Shown here one piece after another: positions 1 through 6,359 of a stretch of DNA of 17,383 nucleotides. Below the pieces are notes generated by a model that saw only the letters and a list, made by a program, of their open reading frames with translations, made no database searches and was not told where the DNA came from. This DNA comes from CSP1-8 sp049688015 (GTDB lineage: Bacteria > Desulfobacterota > Deferrimicrobia > Deferrimicrobiales > Deferrimicrobiaceae), in assembly GCA_049688015.1 (NCBI GenBank), contig JBAVJZ010000022.1:1-17383 (forward strand), read 5' to 3'. The translations under genes were made by a program, and so were the position numbers. Every line of letters begins with the position of its first letter. Position 1 is the first letter of the stretch.

Positions 1-465
1 CGACGCAACGCCCCGCCCGCCCGCTCCCCCCTGTTCGGGAACTACGACAAGCAGGACGTAAGCGGCGTAGTCACCCTACTGGTCGCGCTGACCGGTTCCT
101 TCTTCTTCCTTCGGGGGATCGCTTTCCATATCCTTGCCGGCGGCTCCGGAGGGCCGGATGCATTCCCGTGCTCCCAGTCGATCATCATCAACCTGGCCGC
201 CCTGGGACTCGGTCTCTACGCATTCCGCGTCCGCAATCGGGAGATCCGCAACGTGGCCATCCTGGTCATCGCGGCGGGGGCGTTGACGTCCACCGCCGAC
301 CTGCTTGGCACCAAGGGCGTGCCGCTGGTGTTAAGCGTCTTATCGTTCGGTCTCGCCGCGGCGACCCAGTCGATCACCCTGAGCCGGTGGCAGAAGGCGT
401 CTCCGACGCTGCTCGCGGTTAGCCGCGGTTCGGACACGGAAACGGCCTCCGCTCCGGGCGAATAG
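1..465 (+). CDS. C-terminal part of an unidentified multi-pass membrane protein (partial)
   Basis: The reading frame is open from the first base of the window to a TAG at 463-465, so only the last 154 residues are present and the start lies outside. Four hydrophobic segments are visible at about residues 20-45, 64-84, 86-105 and 108-125 of this fragment. They are joined by short loops, and a polar tail of about 28 residues ends the protein. I recognise no motif or family. The fragment ends 107 bases before the end of the convergent slyD-like gene, so it belongs to a transcript coming from the left. The steady coding character across four membrane helices makes it a real gene, but its function cannot be stated from this piece. 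Confidence 0.7.
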   Translation, partial: RRNAPPARSPLFGNYDKQDVSGVVTLLVALTGSFFFLRGIAFHILAGGSGGPDAFPCSQSIIINLAALGLGLYAFRVRNREIRNVAILVIAAGALTSTADLLGTKGVPLVLSVLSFGLAAATQSITLSRWQKASPTLLAVSRGSDTETASAPGE

Positions 466-469
466 GCTG

Positions 470-541
470 TCGCGGCAGGCGGGAATCAAACTGTCCCGCG
501 AAAGGAGCTACGGCACGGTCCGGGGCTTTGAGGATGCCCCG
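470..541. terminator. Inverted repeats between convergent genes (possible bidirectional terminator)
   Basis: The 107-base gap between two convergent genes holds three possible stems. GCGGGA (479-484) pairs with TCCCGC (494-499). This competes with TCGCGG (470-475) pairing with CCGCGA (496-501). CGGGGC (521-526) pairs with GCCCCG (536-541). None is followed by a T-run on either strand, so intrinsic termination is only suggested by the position between convergent genes. Confidence 0.3.
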
Positions 542-572
542 ACAGGCCTCTGGTACGGGTGGAGTGACGTGA

Positions 573-1001
573 TTACACGATATCCGAAAGTTCGATATCG
601 AAGGTGAGGTCTTCCCCTGCGAGCGGGTGATTTGCGTCGAGGGTGACGGATTCCTCCGAGATCTCCGTGATGATGGCCTGGATCTGATCTTCCTGGGGTC
701 CTTTCAGGTTCAGCATGAGCCCTTTTTGAGGCGCGATGTGCGGAGGGAATTTTTCCTTTTCCACGTGGATCACGAGTTCTTCCCTTCGCGGGCCGTAGGC
801 CTGTTCCGAAACGATCTTCAATTTTTTTGTCTCGCCCACGGTCATCCCCATCAGGGCGTCCTCGAAACCGCTGATCAGCTGGCCGCTGCCGAGGGTCACA
901 TTAAGCGCCTCGCGTTCCCTGGAAGAGTCGAATACCGTGCCGTCTTTCAGCGTTCCCGTGTAGTGAACCTTTACGGTGTCTCCTTTCACCGCCTGTCTCA
1001 T
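573..1001 (-). CDS. SlyD-type FKBP peptidyl-prolyl cis-trans isomerase
   Basis: A 142-residue FKBP-type peptidyl-prolyl isomerase and chaperone, probably cytoplasmic because no signal peptide is present. The N-terminal FKBP half carries VHYTGTLKDGTVFDSS (about 12-27) and GSGQLISGFEDALMGM (38-53), the usual active-site strands. The insert-in-flap chaperone domain typical of SlyD follows (about 70-125), and the chain returns to the FKBP fold at the end (DLTFDIEL). The histidine-rich, metal-binding tail of E. coli SlyD is absent, so a role in nickel handling is not supported. The ATG at 1001 has a strong GGAGGAG ribosome site just upstream. It follows the PQQ dehydrogenase gene on the same strand after 151 bases, so it may have its own promoter, although I found no convincing one. 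Confidence 0.92.
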   Translation of the reverse strand: MRQAVKGDTVKVHYTGTLKDGTVFDSSREREALNVTLGSGQLISGFEDALMGMTVGETKKLKIVSEQAYGPRREELVIHVEKEKFPPHIAPQKGLMLNLKGPQEDQIQAIITEISEESVTLDANHPLAGEDLTFDIELSDIV

Positions 1002-1152
1002 CGCTCCTCCTTTTCCCGCTGTTTATTGTCAATCGAGGGTGCCGACTGGTCCGCCCATTGGGTCTTTTCCTTTAGGATGACCGGACTCGCCCGCTGATTC
1101 ATGCTTCCGGAGATCATCCGATATCGATTCAGGGATTCCGGACAGCCGGCGG

Positions 1153-2382
1153 CTACCTCGCCGTGACCCGGTATATGGTCCCGTTCCCGTAACCGGCTAC
1201 GTAAACGTTTCCCGCCTCGTCCTCCCCGAAAGAGGAGATCTGGCGCGGCGTGTCCGCCAGCAGGGAGCTCTCCCACAATGCGCCGGTTCTTTTCAGTCCC
1301 CAAATCTTTCCCGAACAGTAGTCCCCGTACAAGTACGTCCCCTGGAGGGAAGGGAAATCCGCTCCCCGATAGACCATTCCGCCGGTGACCGAGCAGTTGC
1401 CTTGCCCGTGATCGTACTCCGCCACGGGAAGGACCAGCCCCGTGCTGTCGCAGGAAACGGCGTTGTAGCAGTGGGTTCCCTCCATCACGTTCCATCCGTA
1501 ATTTTCCCCTCCCGCGCTTCCGGAGGGCTGGAAGTCGATCTCCTCGTACAGGTTCTGCCCCACGTCGCCGATGTAGAGGTCGCCGGTTGCGCTGTCGAAA
1601 GAGAAGCGCCACGGGTTGCGAAGCCCCAAGGCCCAGATTTCCCCCCTCGCGGAGTTGTCCGAGAGGAACGGATTGCCCGGAGGGACGGCGTAGGGGGACT
1701 GCCCGGATTCCACGTCGATCCGCAGGATCTTCCCCAAGAGAGTTCCCTTGTTCTGCCCGTTGTTGTCCGGATCCCCTCCGCTTCCCCCGTCGCCCATCCC
1801 GATGTACAGATACCCGTCTGGGCCGAAGGAAAGCTGGCCCCCGTTGTGGTTTGCAAACGGCTGGGGCACGGTCAGGAGGACCGTTTCGCTCGCGCTGTCC
1901 GCCACGGCGGAACCGCCCGGCACGACGAAACGGGAGACGACGGTCGCGCCGTCGGGAGTGCGGGTATAGTCGACGTAGAACCGCCCGGTCTGAGCGAATC
2001 CAGGCGGAAAGGAGACGGAGAGCAGGCCCCTTTCGCCGCCGGACAGCACCCGGTCGCGAATGTCGAGGAACGGAGGGGCGGCGGCGTTGTCCAGGGTACG
2101 GACCGTGCCGGCCTGCTCCACGACGAACGTGCGCCCGCTGCCGTCCCCGGCGTGGGTGACCTGGACGGGCTGCGTAAAACCCGATCCCGCCGTGACCAGG
2201 GCGATCTGCAAGGCCGTGGGGGGAAGGGGAGTACCCTGGTCCGAAGCCCCGCTGGACCCACCGCACCCGAATACGAGGAGTGGGAAAAAGAGGGTTATCA
2301 GGCGGCGGGCAATAGCCTGCCGCCTGGTGCCCCCGAAATGTTCTTTTCGGTCCGTGATCCTTACATCCTCCCGACGTCGCAA
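1153..2382 (-). CDS. PQQ-dependent sugar dehydrogenase (glucose/sorbosone dehydrogenase family), lipoprotein
   Basis: A six-bladed beta-propeller dehydrogenase of the soluble aldose/sorbosone dehydrogenase family (YliI-like), expected to oxidise sugars or other alcohols with PQQ in the periplasm. Family signatures seen are GRTFVVEQAGTVRTL (about 83-97), ERGLLSVSFPPGF (117-129), the NHNGGQL block with the catalytic-type His (about 179), GMGDGGSGGDPDNNGQ (195-210), GLRNPWRFSFD and ENYGWNVMEG. A hydrophobic stretch ending LLVFGC gives a lipobox with Cys40 if TTG 2382 is the start. That TTG is the nearest standard start codon upstream that keeps the lipobox; no ATG or GTG lies between. It sits 7 bases after a run of nine G that could act as ribosome site. 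A rare ATT at 2313 would give a neater signal peptide. The family call is firm and the start is uncertain. Confidence 0.88.
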   Translation of the reverse strand: MRRREDVRITDRKEHFGGTRRQAIARRLITLFFPLLVFGCGGSSGASDQGTPLPPTALQIALVTAGSGFTQPVQVTHAGDGSGRTFVVEQAGTVRTLDNAAAPPFLDIRDRVLSGGERGLLSVSFPPGFAQTGRFYVDYTRTPDGATVVSRFVVPGGSAVADSASETVLLTVPQPFANHNGGQLSFGPDGYLYIGMGDGGSGGDPDNNGQNKGTLLGKILRIDVESGQSPYAVPPGNPFLSDNSARGEIWALGLRNPWRFSFDSATGDLYIGDVGQNLYEEIDFQPSGSAGGENYGWNVMEGTHCYNAVSCDSTGLVLPVAEYDHGQGNCSVTGGMVYRGADFPSLQGTYLYGDYCSGKIWGLKRTGALWESSLLADTPRQISSFGEDEAGNVYVAGYGNGTIYRVTAR

Positions 2383-2384
2383 GC

Positions 2385-2416
2385 GCCTGCCCCCCCCCGG
2401 GGAGGCTCTTTTCTTC
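2385..2416 (+). repeat. GC hairpin built on a nine-C tract in a divergent promoter region
   Basis: GCCT and CCCC (2385-2388, 2390-2393) can pair with GGGG and AGGC (2399-2402, 2403-2406) with one bulged G and a five-C loop. On the + strand it is followed by TCTTTTCTTCCTT, which looks like an intrinsic terminator. No + strand gene lies upstream of it. On the - strand the same nine-base run is the G-tract in front of the PQQ dehydrogenase start. Confidence 0.35.
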
Positions 2417-2490
2417 CTTGGATGCAAACCGATCAAGGAAGGCGTCTTTTTTCCCGTGAATTTTTTCAAGGTTCCGGCGGGATCTTCCGA

Positions 2491-2496
2491 TATAAT
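2491..2496 (+). promoter_or_regulatory. Consensus -10 box upstream of the M15 peptidase gene
   Basis: A perfect TATAAT lies about 65 bases upstream of the ATG at 2563. No good -35 hexamer is present at 16-18 bases spacing, so an activator may be required or this may be chance. Confidence 0.4.
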
Positions 2497-2562
2497 GCGC
2501 AGGAGTTTTATTCGTATCCTCCCCGTCCATGGCGGAGGGGAGACACTGTTCCATGGGGCGTC

Positions 2563-3117
2563 ATGAACCGTCGGAAGATCGATCGCCGTGCATTTCTCAA
2601 GCTGGGGGCCCTGGCGACTGTAGCGGGATTCTCCCCCATTTCGGCATTCGGAGCCATCAATCGTTTCGCTCTCCCCGTGCGAAGCCTGTCCCTCTACAAC
2701 ACGCACACGGGAGAATCGTTGGATACGGACTACTGCGTCCGGGGGCGGTATTTCCCCGAGGCCCTGCAGCAGATCGATCACATTCTTCGCGACCATCGGA
2801 CGGGAGAGGTCGCCTCCATCGATCCGGGAGTCCTGGATTTCCTCCATGCGATATCCCGGAAATTGGGAACCCGCGGCCCGTTTCACATCATCTCCGGGTA
2901 CCGCTCCCCGGCCACGAATGCGAAACTGCACGCCCGATCGAAAAACGTCGCCACGAACAGTCTCCACGTGCGGGGAAAGGCGGTGGATATCCGCCTTCCG
3001 GGTGTACACCTCCGTTCGCTTCGGCGGATTGCCCTTGACCTCTCGAGGGGAGGGGTGGGGTACTACCCGAAGTCCGACTTCGTGCACGTCGATGTCGGCA
3101 GGATCCGTTTCTGGTAG
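2563..3117 (+). CDS. Tat-exported M15/DUF882 peptidase, MepK/YcbK-like murein endopeptidase
   Basis: A 184-residue predicted zinc peptidase acting on peptidoglycan in the periplasm. The N-terminus has a Tat signal, DRRAFLK at residues 7-13, then a hydrophobic stretch ending near ISAFGA. The DUF882 core carries the M15-type metal and active-site pattern: SLHVRGKAVD (His135, Asp142) and FVHVDVG (His175, Asp177), preceded by SGYRSP. E. coli MepK (YcbK) is known to cleave the 3-3 (mDap-mDap) cross-links made by L,D-transpeptidases. The neighbour, which converges on it after 22 bases, is such a transpeptidase. ATG 2563 is the only sensible start; a GGGG sits only 4 bases before it. A better ribosome site (GGAGGGG, 2534-2540) is placed for an out-of-frame ATG at 2553. 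The role on 3-3 cross-links is inferred from family and neighbour. Confidence 0.9.
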   Translation: MNRRKIDRRAFLKLGALATVAGFSPISAFGAINRFALPVRSLSLYNTHTGESLDTDYCVRGRYFPEALQQIDHILRDHRTGEVASIDPGVLDFLHAISRKLGTRGPFHIISGYRSPATNAKLHARSKNVATNSLHVRGKAVDIRLPGVHLRSLRRIALDLSRGGVGYYPKSDFVHVDVGRIRFW

Positions 3118-3124
3118 TTTCCGT

Positions 3125-3138
3125 AAGGGTTTCCCCTT
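3125..3138. terminator. Short hairpin between convergent genes
   Basis: In the 22-base gap between the two convergent stop codons, AAGGG can pair with CCCTT around a TTTC loop. The stem is only 5 bp and lacks a T-run, so this is a weak candidate. Confidence 0.25.
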
Positions 3139-3139
3139 G

Positions 3140-4834
3140 TCACGACCCCCTCACGGATGGAGGGCCCTCCTTCAGGGCCATGTCAAGAGGCGGATCCCGT
3201 TCGTAGATGTCGTTCCGGAAATTCACCGTCCCCCCGGCGTCCACCCACGCCGTCCAGTAGAGAATGTGCACGTGGATCGGGTCCCGCAGGGAGATCACTT
3301 CCGGAACGCCGCCATCGATCGTTTGCGCCAGGGTCTTGCGCGTCCGCCGGGAGTCGTCGCGCAGGAGATACAGTGCCAGATCCAACGGTTTTTCCACCCG
3401 AATGCAGCCATGGCTTCGGCCCCGGGCGAGATTTTGGAACAATCCCCGCGCGGGGGTATCGTGGAGGTACACGGCGAACTTGTTGGGGAAGATGAATTTC
3501 ACCCGGCCGAGGGGATTTAACGGGCCGGGATCCTGGCGAAGTTTGAACGAGAAGCTCCTGTCGGTCACCTGGTCCCAATCGATAATCGCCGGATCGATTT
3601 CCGGCGCGTTCTCCCGCCAGTCCTGAAACACCCGGATCCTCTGTTTCGCCAGATAATCAGGGTCCTTCCGGATATTGGGCAAAATCTCCTCGACCGCGAT
3701 GCTGTGCGGGATGTTCCAGTAGGGATTTACCTCCAGATATTGGATCGTCCCGCTGAAGACCGGCGTTGCCGTATATTCCTTCCCGACGACGATCCGCATC
3801 TCCATCACGGTTTCGTCGCCCTCGACGACTCTCAAGTGGAAATCCGGGATGTTCACCAGGATATGCCGGTAGCCCAGGTCATGGGGAATCCATCGCCATC
3901 GTTCCATGTTCAACTCGATCTGCCGGACCCGCTCCTCGACGGGGACGTTCAACGCGGCCAGGGAATACCGGCCGACGACGCCGTCGTCTGCGAGCCCGTG
4001 TCTTCGCTGGAACCCGCGGACCGCCGTCTCCACAGCGTCGTCGAGAAGGGAAGGGTCCTCCACGGCGGACGCATCCAGGTCGCCGGTTATCGCCAGGCGG
4101 GCCCGGAGCAGGTAAACTCGTTCACCCCGGTCCCCTTTCCGCAGGGTGTCTCCGGCAGCGATTTTGGGCCATCCCCCGTTTTGCTCGATGTCCCGGTATC
4201 GCAAAAGGGCATCCTGCAACCCCGTATAGCCGGGCCCGGGCGGGCGAAGTTCCTTCAGGCTCTCCTCGACATTGTTCCCGTCGAGGGCCGATTGCAGGAG
4301 GGCGACCAGGTCCGCGGATGGGCTGTTCGCGATCCAGTCGGCATGCAGGGTTTCGGGATCGACGCGGCCCGACAGCAGATGGGAGCCGTAGAGGAGGAAG
4401 GCATCGGTCAGGAGCAGGTCGAGGTCGGCCTCCTTTTCCGGATCAATCAGCGTCTTCCCGACGCGTTTCTCTTTTCGGTCGGAGAGCAGCGACTCGATGG
4501 TGTCGAGGTGGTAGTCGTAGGGCTTTAACCCCTCCCGTTCCGATTCCCGGATCGCCGAGATGAGGGAATCCGCCTGGGGAAGGGGCCCGTCCTCCTTGCT
4601 CCAGGCGGGGGAAAATCCCCGACGTTGATAGAAGACGGGGATGACCGACGAGCCGCATAAGATTTCCTGCCGGCACGAAAACTGCGCAAGTCCCCGGTCC
4701 GACTCGATCTTGGCCCGCAGATGGCTTCCCACCGACTCGGAATACGGTCGCTCGACCGGATGCTCCACGGGAGTGCACGAAAGGAATCCGAGGAGGATGA
4801 GGATGCCCGGTATCCGGCTGTTCATGACGCGCAT
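3140..4834 (-). CDS. YcbB/LdtD-like L,D-transpeptidase, probable lipoprotein
   Basis: A 564-residue L,D-transpeptidase that should form 3-3 peptidoglycan cross-links in the periplasm. It has the YcbB layout: an N-terminal scaffold domain (about 40-220), a peptidoglycan-binding domain (KGDRGERVYLLRARL to GFQRRHGLADDGVVG, about 233-288), and a YkuD catalytic domain (about 323-530). The active-site motif is SHGCIRV with Cys477, and a conserved His lies in YLHDTP (His458). The length is close to the 615 residues of E. coli YcbB. The start ATG 4834 (a second ATG is at 4825) gives a signal peptide ending LGFLSC. Phe at -3 makes this lipobox imperfect, so it is either lipidated at Cys20 or anchored by the helix. 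It lies 92 bases downstream of the radical SAM gene on the same strand and may be co-transcribed with it. The catalytic call is firm and the lipidation is inferred. Confidence 0.94.
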   Translation of the reverse strand: MRVMNSRIPGILILLGFLSCTPVEHPVERPYSESVGSHLRAKIESDRGLAQFSCRQEILCGSSVIPVFYQRRGFSPAWSKEDGPLPQADSLISAIRESEREGLKPYDYHLDTIESLLSDRKEKRVGKTLIDPEKEADLDLLLTDAFLLYGSHLLSGRVDPETLHADWIANSPSADLVALLQSALDGNNVEESLKELRPPGPGYTGLQDALLRYRDIEQNGGWPKIAAGDTLRKGDRGERVYLLRARLAITGDLDASAVEDPSLLDDAVETAVRGFQRRHGLADDGVVGRYSLAALNVPVEERVRQIELNMERWRWIPHDLGYRHILVNIPDFHLRVVEGDETVMEMRIVVGKEYTATPVFSGTIQYLEVNPYWNIPHSIAVEEILPNIRKDPDYLAKQRIRVFQDWRENAPEIDPAIIDWDQVTDRSFSFKLRQDPGPLNPLGRVKFIFPNKFAVYLHDTPARGLFQNLARGRSHGCIRVEKPLDLALYLLRDDSRRTRKTLAQTIDGGVPEVISLRDPIHVHILYWTAWVDAGGTVNFRNDIYERDPPLDMALKEGPPSVRGS

Positions 4835-4926
4835 GGTGGCTGTCCCGATTTTGCTTTGTTCCCGGTCGATGGAATTTTGATGCAGGAAACTTCCTCGGGA
4901 ATCCGTTGTGCCGGGAAATTGGAGGA

Positions 4927-6342
4927 TCAGTCGTCTCGATTCTGCGGGCACCGGCGAAGGATGTCCCAGTACGCCCCCCGGTATCCGGCGCGGATGGCGT
5001 CGGCGAGCACCCGGTTGGCGTTGTAGTTGTAATTCCTTTCCGGCCTCGTCGGGTCGAAGAAGAGAAACCGGCTGTCGTCCTTCGTGAGGTCGTCGAGAAG
5101 GCCGAAGACGAAGGGAGCGACCTCCGGTTCGAGGAAGAAGACCGGGTCCGCCAGATCGTCGCCTCCCACGCACCCGCGTTCCCCAACTTCACCGGCGATC
5201 ATGCCCGATAGCTTCGTGCCCGGGTAGACCCGGACTCCCACGGCGACGCCGGCGCAGTCCGGGTCCGCCTGCTTCATCAGCGAGACGGTGCGGACGATAC
5301 TTTCACGCGTCTCGCCGGGGGCTCCGATAAGCAGGTCGAACATGACCGCAATGCCGGCGTCCCGGCACAGGCGGGCGGCGCGGAGGATGTCTTCCGCACG
5401 AAAGTCCCGCCCGAGGAGCTTCAGCATCCGGGTGTCGCCGCTGTCGGTGCCGAAATTGATCCCGGCGCAGCCGGCGCGCCGCATGAGGTAGGCCAGGTCG
5501 GTCGTGAAGGGAATGGGCGCGCAGTAGGCGTACCAACGCAACCGTTCGCCCAGCCCCCGGCGGACGATCTCCCGGCATACCTCGGCGGCATGATCCGCCG
5601 GGATGTTGAACTCGCTGTCGCAGGTGTGGATGTGATCGATCCCCAGGGAAACGAGGCGGGCAAGTTCGTCGGCCACGGATTCGGGGGGACGGACGCGAAC
5701 GGTTTTTCCCTTGGCGACCGGGTCGGCGCAGTAGATGCATCGGCGGGGGCAGCCCCGCTTCGTCTCGATCCCGGCCTGTCCTCCCTCCCGGAAATATCGG
5801 CGGTTGTCGAGGAAGCCGCGGCTCATCGGGGGCAGGCCGGCCAGGGGGCGCGCGACGCCCGGGTTTCGCCGCCACGTCGCGCCGAGACGAGATACAAGGC
5901 CAGGAAGATCGTTCCACGGCAGGTTTTTCTCCAGGCGGCCCGCAATCTCCCCCAGGGTGAATTCCCCTTCCCCCCAGATTCCCGCATCGGCGCCGCACCG
6001 TGCGAGAACTGCCTCCGGCATGATGGAGAACCCGACCCCTCCCAGGACGATCGGGGCATCGGTGTGCTCCCGGATGCATTTCACCACGGCCACGTGGTCG
6101 GGAAGAAAGGAGGCCCGGGTGGCGAAGGAGCAATCGTCCGTGTTGCGGATCGACACCCCGACCAGGGCATGTTCCCCGCTCCCCAGGAACCCGGCGATGG
6201 CCGGCTCCCACCGCTCTTCCCAGCAAAGGTCGAGAATTTCCGCCTGGTGCCCGGAAGCGCAGAGCGCCTCGGCGACGTAATCCAGCCCGATGGGAGCGAT
6301 GGGCGGGACGATCCGGTTGGTGTTTACCAGCGCGACGCGCAT
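4927..6342 (-). CDS. B12-binding-domain radical SAM protein of unknown substrate
   Basis: A 471-residue protein with an N-terminal Rossmann-like cobalamin-binding domain (about 1-140: opening MRVALVNTNR, APIGLDYVAEAL, and GGVGFSIMPE at 101-110) followed by a radical SAM core. The 4Fe-4S motif is C198-x3-C202-x2-C205 (RGCPRRCIYC). The SAM-domain strands that follow include IDHIHTCDSEFNIP, GINFGTDSGD and VMFDLLIGAPGE. The B12 domain lacks the classical DxHxxG lower-ligand motif, as is common in this group, so cobalamin may bind base-off without a protein ligand or may be lost. Members of this class methylate unactivated carbon or phosphorus, or rearrange rings. The substrate here cannot be read from the sequence. 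It starts 17 bases after the ClC stop codon with GGTGGTGGG as ribosome site, so the two genes are probably one operon. A link to envelope chemistry through the downstream transpeptidase is only inference. Confidence 0.88.
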   Translation of the reverse strand: MRVALVNTNRIVPPIAPIGLDYVAEALCASGHQAEILDLCWEERWEPAIAGFLGSGEHALVGVSIRNTDDCSFATRASFLPDHVAVVKCIREHTDAPIVLGGVGFSIMPEAVLARCGADAGIWGEGEFTLGEIAGRLEKNLPWNDLPGLVSRLGATWRRNPGVARPLAGLPPMSRGFLDNRRYFREGGQAGIETKRGCPRRCIYCADPVAKGKTVRVRPPESVADELARLVSLGIDHIHTCDSEFNIPADHAAEVCREIVRRGLGERLRWYAYCAPIPFTTDLAYLMRRAGCAGINFGTDSGDTRMLKLLGRDFRAEDILRAARLCRDAGIAVMFDLLIGAPGETRESIVRTVSLMKQADPDCAGVAVGVRVYPGTKLSGMIAGEVGERGCVGGDDLADPVFFLEPEVAPFVFGLLDDLTKDDSRFLFFDPTRPERNYNYNANRVLADAIRAGYRGAYWDILRRCPQNRDD

Positions 6343-6359
6343 CGGCCCACCACCGGTTT

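Noticed and set aside
1027..1032. Perfect TTGACA on the - strand upstream of the slyD-like gene
   Set aside because: No -10 box occurs at a usable distance; the 17-base position falls on the ribosome site just before the ATG.
2385..2416. Intrinsic terminator on the + strand
   Set aside because: The hairpin and T-rich tail look right, but there is no + strand gene upstream to terminate, so it is listed only as a hairpin.
998..2554. 518-residue - strand frame overlapping the PQQ dehydrogenase
   Set aside because: It is rich in Arg, Gly and Pro, as expected of a shifted frame in GC-rich DNA, while the other frame has a complete beta-propeller enzyme.
1402..2562. Long + strand open frame running into the M15 peptidase, making it look like a 571-residue protein
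   Set aside because: This part is antisense to the PQQ dehydrogenase, shows no family signature, and the Tat signal begins exactly at ATG 2563.
2383..3087. N-terminal extension of the PQQ dehydrogenase frame to 644 residues
   Set aside because: It would bury the lipobox signal far inside the chain and is antisense to the M15 peptidase gene.
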